Shown piece after piece: positions 13,501 through 26,261 of a DNA stretch of 64,000 nt. Under the pieces are notes generated by a model, which had not been told where the DNA came from, searched no databases, and saw only the letters and a list, made by a program, of their open reading frames with translations. Location: positions 6,411 to 70,410 of the forward strand of contig JADHZB010001393.1 in assembly GCA_015657535.1 (NCBI GenBank). Direction: 5' to 3'. The DNA comes from Nephromyces sp. MM_2019 (Eukaryota > Apicomplexa > Aconoidasida > Nephromycida). Position numbers and translations under genes: made by a program. Every line of letters begins with the position of its first letter. Positions within the stretch are counted from its first letter, which is position 1.

Positions 13501-15371
13501 CAAGGAGAGGATAAATTTAATGCAACATATTAATGAGGTAGTTGTAAAAATTTACATATCTCGCGGTACCGACCATTTCCTCTTCAGTAGTAAGAGACTT
13601 TTGGTGAATATAGAGATCCATATCAGTCCCTTCGTAATGCTTTATGGCGTTACTACCAAAGATAAACATTGAAAAAAATATTCTCAGAAGAGTTCTTGAA
13701 AAAACCAGAAATTCTACCCAATAAGGCTACGGCGAACTTTCCATTTTCCATTACAAATTCCAATCGGTAGTTAAAAAAAGCACCACTTCAAAATTCGCAG
13801 CCCTATAGACGTATCATCAAACTTTTATCGGGAAACATAAGCTTCGTGAAACACCTCTGTAAGGAGCACCAATTTTAATTGAAGACCCATATCTTCATAG
13901 AGCTTACTATTCTGCGATAACTTTCTGCGGGTCCGGGATAATAGCCTCGAAGTCACGCATCAGATCAATTCCCGGTAGTGAGACTTCACTAAGCGTGGCT
14001 GCCTCAGCGTCGCCCTCAAGTACTTCCATTTTTTTTAATAACCTAGCTCGAAGATCTTCACTAGCGCCTGTTCAAATTGAAAAACAAATATCGTGAAAAT
14101 TGGCTATTCCACACGTATAAGATTATACAGACGCTCTCGCGTTTATATTGCACCTTTCCAGGAGAGAAAAATCACTATATAACTAGTTAATATGGCTTGC
14201 AGATGAATAGAATACCTCAAACATAATTCTTACAAAAGTGTTCAATGTGACATGGCTATATTCTTGCTTTCCATGAAAATTATGATATAATTGTAAAAAG
14301 TAAAAAATTTGCTCTAAGTAGTATTAAATCAACATTACTATTCTCTATCAGTTGCTATTTTAAGCAATGCAAAAGGTTTTGAGGAAGTTTCCTCTCTGGC
14401 TTGCAGGATAATCACAATTAATTTCAAGGGCAGTATGAGCCATGAAAAGTTATAGAATAATTTCAGCACGTCTTAACGCTAAGGGCTTGCTTGATATAGC
14501 TGAGGTGAATCCGAAAATTTTGTTTCCTCACCAGTTATAATGGAACTAAGTTGATCTATGAGCGGTCTAAATAGCTTTTCACAGTCTTTTCGGATCAATA
14601 TATTAGCTCTGCCATCAAATTGACCATTCGTTAGCCATTCCAGTAGCTTGCTTGATGTGTAAGGACCCTAGCATTTATTCAGGTAAGTATTCGCACATGT
14701 TTTACAGGTACCTCCTACGTAATCAGTTTAAGATGATGCAGCATAGCTCAGCGAGTCGCTAAGATTTTTAGTATCATAAGCACATGCACATTAGCCCACG
14801 CCAATACGGCCTACCTCATCTCTTTTATAGCAACAACAAATAAACCTTATTCCCATCATGCTATTACTATCTTAAAAAGTGAAAAGGATATCTTTGGATA
14901 AATCTACGCTTTTGAATTCCACAGCTCATGACAGAAGAGCAATACCTGAGTTTCGCCACAGTCATCAAGATATATCCATTGATATTCGCACGGAGGCGAC
15001 TGAGCAGCCTCAAAAATGATACTGGCTCTTCCATTGCTTGCTGGGGGGAGAAAATGTTTCATAGTATTTTTTTTTTTTTCAACTTCCTGGTAATACTCTG
15101 CATTTTCTGTAGAGCTGGCAGATTCATTACTTAATTGTAATCCAGATATCGATTCAACTTCGCTAAACCTTCCCTGAGGCAGCACATCAGAAGAATCGCC
15201 CGGTGAATTCACAGTGAGAGATACAGACTCTGGTATTTGATCTGTTTGCAATTGACTCTTTGCCAAAGTAGATCCCCTGCTTATATAATCCTGGTAGGCT
15301 GCTTGAAAAGTTGAGGGACGTCCAAGATATTGCGGGCCCTTCCAACCCAAGCGTTGGTGCCAGGTTGCCAT
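7537..15371 (-). CDS. GYF - BTB - BACK - SPRY-like multidomain protein, 12 exons, about 743 aa
   Basis: Exons: 15371-14946, 14667-14532, 14067-13908, 13785-13556, 13055-12935, 12262-12151, 11735-11503, 10847-10693, 10309-10163, 9642-9423, 8411-8345, 7762-7537. All junction phases agree except one extra base inside exon 4. Residues about 128-180 form a GYF-like domain (WIYLDDCGETQ, then GPYTSSKLLEWLTNGQF across a splice), a fold that binds proline-rich peptides. Residues about 290-470 look like BTB (VPVHSGFLKLASPVW, then AIRSILRFVYG and IYKEALRFKISAI). Residues 470-560 look like BACK (GLIKLISSSNLQLDEIQIF, then IRFCAMSP). The C-terminal 170 residues resemble SPRY (PFWAIEITQSKSGRLRIGAA, later KGDVILLQL). 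BTB-BACK proteins usually act as substrate adaptors of cullin-3 ubiquitin ligases. I infer that role, with GYF and SPRY as possible recruiting modules. The first ATG is likely, but the frame is open a little upstream. Confidence 0.65.
13672..13678 (-). other. Apparent one-base frameshift in a run of seven A (T on the coding strand)
   Basis: Within exon 4 of the GYF/BTB gene the frame reads FAVALLGRISGFFKNSSEN before this homopolymer. After it the sensible frame, FIFGSNAIKHYEGTDMDLYI, is shifted by one base. With one T fewer, the exon is 76 codons long and ends in the phase the next exon needs. No pair of splice sites I found repairs the frame. A homopolymer sequencing error is the simplest reading; a genuine inactivating mutation is possible. 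Confidence 0.55.
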
Positions 15372-18300
15372 TTTGTGAGCTGGTACTAGAATCGATAAGC
15401 TAAAGGCGGCATTCAGGTATTTATGCTCGAATACCCATTAAATTTTCTGCACCCACTTCTTGTAATAACCATTAATGCCTTTCGGAGTTCGAGACGCTCA
15501 TTGCGGCCAAGCTACTCATCTGCTTCTGCAAGAATAAATGATGCTAGATGTGTGATAAGTACATGATGTGGAAAGCCGTATTTATCTTTCATAAATTGTC
15601 GTCACTATCAAGAAAAATTATCTGCATTTTGTTTTTAGTTCATGTTACCCTGCTAATAGCCACAATATGTCAAGCTTTCTTAAACTATAGGTGAGCACTT
15701 ACGATATGCTTGAAAACATAGAACTATGTGCCTCCAAGCATCTATGACAGCAGTTATCTATGTTCAGAAGTACATAATAAATTCTACCGGAATTTAGCTA
15801 AATATAGCCAATAGGTAAATTTATTGACAGGACAGAAAAGGAATTGGTAGCAAAGGAGCAAATTACGTAAAGTGCTAGATACTTTGCTACCTTGTCCTCG
15901 GAAAGCTTCGTTCGAAGTATGCAGGAATTTCAACAAAAAGTAACGCAGGTTCCGTGGGGTAAATAAAGCTGCTTAGGTGCATAGACTTTTCGCCATTTCT
16001 GAAAGTATGGTTGCAATTCCATTCACATGCAAAAATTTGCCAACCGTGAACATAAATTTCAAAGTGGCTTTGTAAATCTGAACAAAACGAATCCAAAAAA
16101 GCAGCCCAGCGAGAGCTAAAAACAGGAATTATTATTATGCATCAGCGAGCATAATACAAAATATGTATTTTCTTAGAGCAGTGTATAGCTCATTACAGAT
16201 GAAAAGTTACCACACATGCACAAATTAAAAAACTTACCTCGTTCATTGCACTTATGCATCAGGTTTTTAGTGCTGTGCATTTATATTTCAATAAGTAATT
16301 TATCATTTATGGTGTAGGGGTTCTTTTTTCCAGTTTCCATAGCACTCACATACTTGTTTATAAGTATATGGCGCGGGTGATGCATGTTCCCGCCTCAAAA
16401 ATTTTCACAGTTATATTGAACATCGCGATTACCATGGATCTCTGGCATTTTTATTAATACCGCTGGTACCATTCTGAAATGCGTTCATCGAAAATTGATG
16501 CCAAACAGTTTTCCTTGATCAAACGCAAAAAATTACTAATGAAAAAAATGGCAGAAACCTACTTGAGAGCTAAGGCGTGCAGGCGGGTACGCCACGCAAG
16601 CTTTTTATAGCACTGTCACTTCTACTTTGGGTGCTAGTGGTATATCGAAGCCAAATTATGAATCCCTTAGCTTTTTTTAATTGGCTTTGTGCTTCTTCAC
16701 AAGGCACCAAGAATAAAATAACACTATCAGCATATGTACAATTTCTACCGCGCAATAGCCTGGATATTTTAATATACATGCTAACGTACTTCAGAGCCCA
16801 GGCGAGGCAAGGTCGGATGATGGTACAATTCCTAAGCACGAATGCGACAAGGCTAGGTGATGCTACACCGTTTCTTTAATGATCTATTGCCCGCTCTAAA
16901 AGCATGGCTGGCAGGATGAGAAAACACTTTTATACTTGAGCAGCGTAAGCGATATATCAGCTAAATCTCGGCGAAATAAACCAGTAGAGAGCATCATCAT
17001 TCATTAGCATCCTATAAATCGTATACATAATTTCAATGCCAAGGTTCCAAGTTCTCGAACAGTCGTAACGTGAAGTGGCGTAGAGGCAGTTTGCTTGAAA
17101 ACCCGGGAAGCTCAAATCATAGTAAAATTATACTCAAGCGTGCCCAGCTCACTATAAGTGCCTTCCTTGAAAGCTTATTATATATCTAGCTCTAAAATTT
17201 CCATTAAGCTGTTGTTGATTGATAAATTTTGCTATCCCAAAGCTCATCTCTCTCCTTGCACATGGATTTGTCACCCTTATCAATAGAATCCAATATTTCA
17301 ATCTAATTCTTTAATAATTATATTCAAATAACAGCTTTTCAATCACAGAAACTAGATTAGTAGACAAGAAAACCTCAAAGTTATTTATGTCGTGTCAAAA
17401 GGAGTTTTTTGGCGTAGTAATGGAGGGGCGAATATTGAATTGCTCGGGATAGATTGGCTTTTTAAGTAAAAATTGACTGAAAGGTTCCTTCAAAATGTTT
17501 ATTGGCAGCGATAGATTAATCTTTTTAATGGAAAGTAAGGCTAGTTGTCGAAACTAAAAAGTAAAAATATTTTTACTGCCAACATGCTTGGTAAGTGAAT
17601 TGTCGTGTGGGTATGTCTTCTTTACAGTTCGCTGTAGCTGTTTCACACGCGAAATATAGAAACCAGTGTAAAAGTCACGATTAATAGTAGCAACCATTCT
17701 TTGTAAGTAAACTCAGAAGTAGTGAATGTATGACTTAGATCAAGTATATTGGTCTCCCATAGAAATATTTCTTTATCCTCATAGTTTTTGTGCCTAACTA
17801 AATTAGCATAACAAAGCCTCGCTGCTTTCTGGTATGTGGATTTGTCGTATTCTACTTACCGCCCCAGGGTTCCATAATTAATATGTTGTAAACATGTAAT
17901 ATTACTCTAAAACACGGTCACTATGTATGAAGTACATGATAAATAAGCGCACGAAATTTTGCTGATAATAGAGATTCCCGTGGCTACAACAGTCGAACAT
18001 TATGAATATCAGTGTTCGTCTGAATCCACACGTGACAGAGAATGGAAGTCTGTCTATAAACTACATTCCTGACATTTTTTACGCACTTTGCCAGTGTAGT
18101 AGTAAATTTTTTTAAGCTTAAGAAAATTTCCGCAAGGGGCTCAACCCTTCCTAGTGGAACAAGAACTAGTGTATCACATACGGACAGTCTTGCAGGAGTA
18201 GCATATTGTAAATTTGTATCTTTCCCTAGGAAAACCGCAAACACCTGGCGACTACCCTTTCATCTAACCGTATTACACACGTACAATTCACTATTGCTCG

Positions 18301-21300
18301 TGAACTGAATGCTACATTAAAGTCAGCGATAATAGATGCTAAGCAGTTGTGGAGCTGTAATGACGATAAGAGGCATGAAGTAAACACTCAAAATGGCCTC
18401 CCCGAGGCTATCTTTTTGGTGGAGGTAGTAATACCTGGCGAGTACGCAGTGCTTACCGACGTTCCCGTTAGCGTCTTCAGGTTTTCGCATATGACTAATA
18501 ATATTTTCTTTAATAAAGCAGCAAGCAGGTGCTACATGCTGCAAAATTAAGTGCTTTCACAGGATAAGTTCGAAGCTTTAAGTCTTTTAGCCGCGTTTTT
18601 ACCTAGACGTAGGTAAATATAGCAGTAGGCACAACAGCAGTGTACTTGCAAATAAAATAGCTTCTCGTGGGTCGCTTATTTGTGACGGCATATCCATCTT
18701 AAATTTGCGGCGTTTATGCAAAGAACTGCAAAGTTCAATTTATTCATTATGCCATGCTCTTTGAAGGCTTAAAAAAATGACTTATCTTATTAAAATGCTG
18801 ATATATGTGAACCCCCGGTAATTCTTCCTGCGCAACTTAAAAGCCTGGGAATCTTTCTCATAGAAGTAAACGCGCTTTCCAAATGCTTTCCGCTAGCTTG
18901 ATGTGGTAATTTAACGGGAAATTTTTGTCAATACACCACTGAATACCAAGTTGATTCTGCTCTCAGAAATATTGCTCTATTCTAAAGCCTGACAAGACTC
19001 GCAATTTGCTCAATTAAATTTGCGTAAAGTTTAGCAAAATAGAGCTAAAAGTACTCTATCGCACTACACAGCAGTTTATAAAGATCCATCTCTCTGTGCG
19101 TGCTACTTGCAAGTTCACTGCTACGCCACGCCGAAATAACAACTTTTTTAATATATATATGAGTTTTTTTAAGATCGCTTCTAGTCCTTATCAAGCTGTA
19201 TGTATTCTAAAGGTAAAGAATACACCCAATCTTTAAGCATCTCCTCCATTCTTGCGTCATAGCAATAGCATCCTGAGGTTGAATAACTATGTAAGGTAGG
19301 AAAAAAAGCTGTCTGCAAGTTGATAAAAACTTCTGATTGACATTTTTTTCCAGGTTTTTTTCTACTTCTTCCAATTTAGCGTGCGAAATAAATAATTTCA
19401 GTCCTCAGCCAATATGCAAATCCTATGGCCACGTGCCTAAATTTTTTATGAGCTTGAAAATCTTTAAAAATAGCAATTTTTAAAGATATTTTACCAAAGC
19501 CCAACATATTTTTGTACTAATTATCGAAGAGTCACGTCTTTCGGGCCTCGCAGTTTAATTATAACAAAGTTAAAGAGGTTCATCATGGTTGAAGATAATA
19601 CTAAATAAAGCGACATTCCTTTTCAATGTTATCCCGTTAGGTTCAGATGAGAAAGTAGCTGCAGACCAAAAGGCCGCATCTAAATGTTATAAAGCTTAAA
19701 ATATCCCGAAAAATAGTAAAAACAAATAAATTAAAAAACTGCAAATCATTTTTATTGCATCATATAATAAAAAGGTAAATATTGCGCAAGGCTATCTGCT
19801 ACGCATTTTTCACTCTCGCTTCAGAAAGCAAATTTTGACTGATGGCAAGCTGTGCGTTACGAATTCTTGTTAGAGCTAAAGGTTCTTCACTGCTGTAGTT
19901 TGAATTTATCGAAGTCGCACGACTTTTGCTAGCGCGCACGTGGAGAATTGAACATGCCAAGTTAATTCCATGTAATGCACGTACAAGGAAAAAATTGGAG
20001 TATATATTAATTAGTACTACAAATACAAAATAATATGCTGCTTATACAATTAAGCGATGAAAATAACGTACGCACAGTAAAATATTTACCTCCAAAAGTA
20101 TTTATTAATGAATAGTTTTATTTCTAGTGCATTTGCAAAGTTTTGCTGTTTTTCAAAGCATGACAAACTAGAACTGCTGTTATATTTGGTGTAAGCTCTT
20201 TTTGTTGCCGTGGTTTCATCTCCTTAGACTCGCTTTTCTCTTGACCTCCGGGAAAGGTTGTCCATCTTATGTGCGCTTCTTAAAATTCCGCTGTTATATA
20301 TTTCAGTATCAATGATTTATTCACCGCTATTTTGATGATCACAAGTATTGCATGCGCTTCATAAATGGCTTAACTTCTATTCAGCCTGGATCTAAACCTC
20401 AATTATCAGCAAAAACGTAAAGTGGGTTGGCCTGCTTCCCAATTTTCTTGTTTAATACAGCTCTTCCATCCCTAGATATGAGCTCTTTGTTCAGAATGCC
20501 AACTTCTAAATGAAAATAATTTTTAAAGATATAATTATTCCCTTTTTGGAGGAGCTAACGACCGATTACTTCGTCGTACATCAAATTAGCATCGCTGTCA
20601 CACTGATTCCTTGAAGAATCATTCTGGGCACCCCCAGGAAAAAAGGCTCTTAAGAACTTGTTATATTGTTAAAAAAAGGGCGGCAATACCTAAGGCGTAT
20701 TAACTAGCACTCGCAGCACAGCGCGAGTTTCCGAGACTTTCCCAAGCGTAACGCCCGGTGCTTTAGTGCAGGCTGTGTTAAGCCCTGCTTCAGTCGTGTG
20801 GCCGATGCTCATCACAATTTTTTGCTACCATTTTCCCTCCATACCGAAACAGCTTTCTACTTAAAGTATACTCAGCATTAACTGGAGTGCTTCGTCTTCC
20901 GTCTATCTTAAAGAGGTATGATTTTTGTAATCATTTGATGGTTACACCCCTCAATTTATTATGCGATCCTTTGTGCCCCTGCGAGTAATGCTTGAGAAAA
21001 TCATGAGCTAGCCGCAGCATAGGCTGATATAGAAATATACTTTTCGCGAAGTTTTGAGGTTGAAACAAATTCCTTAAGCATAAGTGTAACCGCTGATATA
21101 GAATATCTTGTGATATAATATGTATTTAGAAGAAGAGAGAAGACTGCTAATCTTCCTTAACCCTCCATTCAATCCGAAAAATGCTAGTATTAGCTTGATC
21201 ATCTGTGGGGGGAAGGTAAAATATATATTAAATTAAAGGAAAATAGAAAACAATGCTTCATGAATAAGCTGAATTATGAAATTATTGCACAAGTATTTAC

Positions 21301-22949
21301 TCCATTTTTGACGGTAAATACTGATTCATTGTTAGCGGCTGCTCTTAAATTCGATCCTATTATTACTTATACCTGGGGCTGAACTAGGGCTCATCTATGC
21401 GCTTGCCGCCGGCACAGCAGGAGCTCCATAAGTTTTGCGGCTAGAAATGGCATGTTATGTCTTCCACAATGATTCTCAATCACGCGCAACCGGGATTAAT
21501 CTTTTTTAGGCATATCAACATAGTCATTCACATCCAAGTTTCAAGTTTCCTGAAAAACTGAGTTCATCGTAGATTTAAGCGCATGCTGACGGAAACTTTT
21601 TGCTGCCGGTACTAGCGCTGCTACATGCATGTTGCTCGAGGAGCTTAAGATTTAGACATGAAATGGCTAAAAATATAATCACAGAAGAATACCATGGCTC
21701 TAACTCGGTCCTATTCTTTGTACTAACAATTGGGCAGCGCTTCTCATAAGCTGCCAGTAATATGAAAAAGAAAAAAAAATTTTTTTGTCTACTTTTTCTG
21801 TAGTGCATGTCTAAGGAAAAAAATTGTACGCTTGAAAATAATATTGCATAAGAATTGGCAAAATGTTTGCTACCAAGATAACCTAACGATGAAAGTAAAG
21901 AAGATAGCATTACCGATGCTATGACATGGCGCTTGCCTCTAGTCGGTAGCACCTGGTTGCAAGGTAGAAAAATATAGTAAATAGATGCAACAGCTACAGG
22001 TATTACAGGTATCGAATTTATATTAATTGAGACAAGTAGCTTTCAAGCAGATTTAGCGGAACTCTGGTAAAAAGGAAGGACAGTGGCAGAGCAATAGAAG
22101 TGACACTGGAGTAGCTTGAAATATTTATTCAACCTATGTGCCTAAAACCTAATAGAATTAAGGTGTTCGCTATATTTATTGGTTTTCGATTCCCTGCTTG
22201 GTTGGCTATATATTAAAAACAAGGCAACTTGATTAAATACGCTTGGAGCCGCACAGATTATTCGTCGTTACCTATATCCCTTCGTATGAGTTCTACGCAA
22301 TATTCATTTCAAACCACGAGAGCGCTAATACCATTTGAAACTTGTGCGGGAAAATATTTAGCAAGAAAATGAGATAAAAATAAGTGTAAAGCTGAAAGAC
22401 CTAAATCAGAAAAAAAATTCAAATCCTGGAGTTAGCCCGAGTAAATTTTTAATACTTGGATGTAATATTTAATATATGTTTAACCGCAGGAAAAGAAAGA
22501 TAGATGTTATTAAGAGCCTTCAGGCTTTTGCGGGCTTCCATAATGCTCCAATAAAATTCATAGCTCTTTGGTAGATGATCATAAATTTTTGTTTTTAACC
22601 TTTCTAGCTCATTTACAATAAAATGACTGCATCAAAAGCTAAGCGTATGATAGAATGTGAATTAAGCTTCAATAAAAAGATGTTTTTTCATATAAAAAGA
22701 TGGAATTCAAATTTATTACCTGGCTCTTTAAAAATTAGAAGCTTTCTTTGTCTTTAAAAAAAAAACAATTATGAAACTTTGCTTGAATTTTTCTGTTAAA
22801 AAGTTTGTTTTTTAGTTAGCCATGATTTCTTCTTGAAGTATAAGGAGGAAAGCTATTTTCGTATTAGCTTCACCGCCTAACATGAAACTAAAAAATTTTA
22901 AAGAACTCTCCTTTTTGGTTTTATACCAGAAAACTCAGACGATGCCAAA
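15372..22949. other. Long stretch with no supportable gene
   Basis: Several frames of 65-125 codons are open on one or both strands, for example minus 15887-16096, minus 16570-16839 with plus 16577-16879, minus 17984-18244, plus 18347-18550 and minus 21575-21952. At 16.6 kb and 18.4 kb both strands read about equally well. None carries a recognisable motif, and I could not link any into an exon chain. Some may be exons of unrecognised lineage-specific genes. AT content rises towards 22.4 kb. Confidence 0.35.
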
Positions 22950-25900
22950 ATGAAACTCTCAAATATATCGTTAATTTTGTATGGCGTTGGTGGATTTATT
23001 CTGTCCCTTTTGTTGTCCACTTTTGCTTTCCTATCACCCTCGGAATGGAACATCGGTTTCGCCTGTACTTATCTTGTACTTGGAGCTCTTGTGCTAATTT
23101 TTGGGATTTTAAGTTTTTTCAAAGGAAGAATATTTAAAATTTTAATGGCCTCAGCAGGGTAAATTAAAATTTGTACTGAATTTTACATTTTACCTTAATA
23201 TTTAAACAAAGATAGCGCGCATTTTAGAATCTACTTTGATTTAATATAAATTTTGTGTTCCTCCCATAAATCGTTTTAGAGTTAAAGAGAATAAACATGC
23301 TTAGAAACAATTTCACATTGGGAAAGCAAATTTTTGCTTTGATTTCTTGCTTCTTCTAATTTAGGGATAAAAAAATGTGCTAAAAATAGCTACTGACTCA
23401 GATATTTATAAAATTATAGGGAAAAACATAAGGAGTGTTTTGAGACAAATTCATGTTATAAATTAACAAATCTGAGCTTCTTTCTAGCTTTACAACAAAA
23501 TAAATGAATCATTATTTGTTATTGCAACATTTTTCCATTTTCAACCCAATGTAAAATACATAGCACCAAACACGGAATGATAAATTAATTAAAAAGTATG
23601 TGCTTTACGCCATTTAATAAGCTTACAAATTACAGGCATGAAAAAATTCTTACGAATTTTTGCGAATATTTTATTAATTAATTTTTCTTTTATGTCCTAC
23701 TATAAGCACCATAAAGTAAAAAAGTAAGTAAGTGTTATTTAAAAGCTTTTTTAACTTTTCGGGATTACTCCAAAAACGTTTTGGAGATAAATTAGTAATA
23801 TAATATAAATGAGCACATCGGCAACTTTTGTAATGATTTTAGTAATTATTTTTCATTTCTAGCGGTTTATAGTATTGATTTAAACTAAAAAAATAATGAT
23901 TTTTAAGTTTAATGTGTTAAGCATGTTTTAAAAAAAGAAAAGCTCAAGTGAAATCCTTAAATTCAATTAAATGAATTAAAAAATTTTTTAGGGTAAAAAT
24001 TGTGCGCTTTTATTTGAGCACTGGAATTATTTGAAACATCTAACTTGTATTATTTTGGGCTTAAAGTTTTTTAACGTTTGTTTTATGCTCGCAAAAATTT
24101 TAATTATATATAACTGGTAATGAGAGTAAAGAGGGGAAAACAATTTTTAGGGAAAAAAGGCTCTAGGTTAGCTCCAAAATTTATTTGGTTTGAATTTTTT
24201 GTAGATAAAGCAGCAGTAATGAAATCAATTCATCAGCAGCCGCGTTACTTCTTTTATAAATAAATGCTCTTTTATTTTGCAAAAATTTTTTTAGTTTGGC
24301 CTCCCTGCTCTTGTATCTTGCTTATATGGGGTACAGTGGATTTAGAGCTGCGCAATACGGACAAGCTTATTTTGGTATTGCTCAAGACAGCATTAAAAAT
24401 ATTCAGTCCCTGGTAACAAAAATTTCAGAGATGGATGCTATACAAAGTATTAATCCCATCACCGGAGAAGTCGACCTTTCGAATCTTAAGTAAAAATCTT
24501 TGATTTTTTTAGAAATTATCTAGCTTTAAATTTTTTTAATCATAGAAATCTAATTTCATCTTGTATTAAATCGCAACATGTATTCTTTGCTAAAAAATTT
24601 GCCTTGTAAAGTTATAGCTAAAGGTATATCATGTTGGGTTAAGTTCATGTTCAATGCTGCATAATCTATAAAAAGTACCTATTTACAATATTTTGTTTTA
24701 TATAAATCAAACTGAAAATAATATAAAAAATAGATTTTCTTCATATCATAAAAAAATATTGTTTAGTTTGCCAGCTTTAAAAGCGGTTAAAAAATTTAAA
24801 ACAAATTTTATGGAAATAATATTTTTTAAATACCCACTGTAAAAATAAGGTAAATGTACCGGAGTATAATTGCATTGATATAAGCATTTCCTAATTATTT
24901 AGCATGGGGTTGAGGTAGTGAATATAGGAAATTATTTTGGTTAGCAGGTTTTGCAATAAATCATACTAAAAGACTCACCTTGCTTGCTAAAATTTAATAA
25001 TTATCGATGAAAGTATTGATTTTAAACAATATAATATGCTTATAGATAAGTTTTAAGAAATTTTTTCTTAAGCATAGCAATTTCAGGTTTTAAAAAGCTA
25101 TTTTTTTTAAGACCTAATGTCGAATGAATTCATATGATGCGACAACGGTTACCTATTTTTATCCAACTTCAGAAGCAGCGGTGAACGTCAAGTTATCGAG
25201 GTTCTTAACGAAATTGCGCTAAATCCAAGTTACACATCAATGGAAACAAAAGATGCAATTCAAAATATGAAAGACCTTCCTGTAATTCCTCTGAAAGATT
25301 ATGAAACGGAAGCGATCAGGTGCAAAAATTCCAAAATTTTACCTGAATTTGAAGATAACGTGCTACAGGGGTATAGCGAACTTTTTGGATACCCATTGTA
25401 TTCAGGCTTTGCTGAACATGGCCTGTATTGCACTTTCACCACTGGAAGCCTTTCAGGTAACTTTTTAAATAAATTATTCCAGATAAAAAACTTACCTAAA
25501 GAAATTTTTTTTTGGACTGAAATCTGTTTTCTTAAGCTTTAGGGATAATATTATTAGCGTTTAATAAATTTTATTATTTTTATATTAAAAACTTTATCAA
25601 AATTGCAAAAAATCTTATTTTACCGATAAAGATAAAAAGAACATCAATTTTATAAAAACACTTGTACATTAAAAAAAGCATGTTCCTACCAATAACATGG
25701 CACTATTCTTTGTTTTTAATAAAAACTGTTTTTCTTTTGCTTCACTTTATTTTATTATATTAGATTTAACAGTGAAACAAGTATTGATTATATTGATATT
25801 GTTATTCAAAAGCTGTCAAAAAATATATAATGCTATTCCGAACTCTATGATACGATTTTTTTGCCCAAACAAAAAACTTTACTTTTGCTCCTTTTTTATC

Positions 25901-26261
25901 TATAAGCCATACTATGAGAGAGCTTTTTACTCTTTTTTTTATAGATGTGGGATCATGGCCAATCAGTTGCCTTAAGGACTGTGGATATAAGCATTTGAAC
26001 GTTGGTCAAGATTTAGGGGCCTTAAAACCAGCCGCTGTTGATGGTATGGTAAAATATGTAGAGGCCTTAAAGGAGCTTAGCAAAACAGATCAAGAGCTTT
26101 GCATTTGTTATTCAGCATTTACCTCGGCGTATTTATCTGCAGATTATAGAAGCTTTATATATTTTGCTTTCACTATCGCATTTCTTGGTGTAGGTCTGTT
26201 TAGCTGCCTACTAGCTTTTGCTATTCCAGTGAAAGCTTTGATCTCAAGCTGTAGCGGTTAA
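22950..26261 (+). CDS. Tetraspanin-like four-helix membrane protein, 4 exons
   Basis: Exons 22950-23158, 24295-24489, 25173-25456 and 25945-26261 join with matching phases (2, 2, 1) at GT-AG borders. The product is about 334 residues. Two hydrophobic helices lie in exon 1 (ISLILYGVGGFILSLLLSTF; IGFACTYLVLGALVLIFGIL). A third starts exon 2 (LASLLLYLAYMGYSG). A loop of about 200 residues follows with cysteines in RCKNS, YCTFTTG, ISCLKDCGY and ELCICY. A last helix (IYFAFTIAFLGVGLFSCLLAF) precedes a short tail. Four helices with the large loop between helices 3 and 4 is the tetraspanin layout, so I infer a plasma-membrane or vesicle organiser. The usual CCG motif of the large loop is absent, so it could be a tetraspanin-like protein of another family. 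It starts at the second of two close ATGs; the first is out of frame. The introns are extremely AT-rich. Confidence 0.65.

Noticed and set aside
13556..13785. Reading exon 4 of the GYF/BTB gene as part of a nucleotidyltransferase (GS...DMD pattern)
   Set aside because: The exons that follow carry BTB and BACK patterns, and DMDLYI followed by VPVHSGFLKLASPVW fits the start of a BTB domain at least as well.
16570..16879. Overlapping open frames on both strands
   Set aside because: Both read similarly, neither has a motif or splice partner, and I cannot choose a strand.
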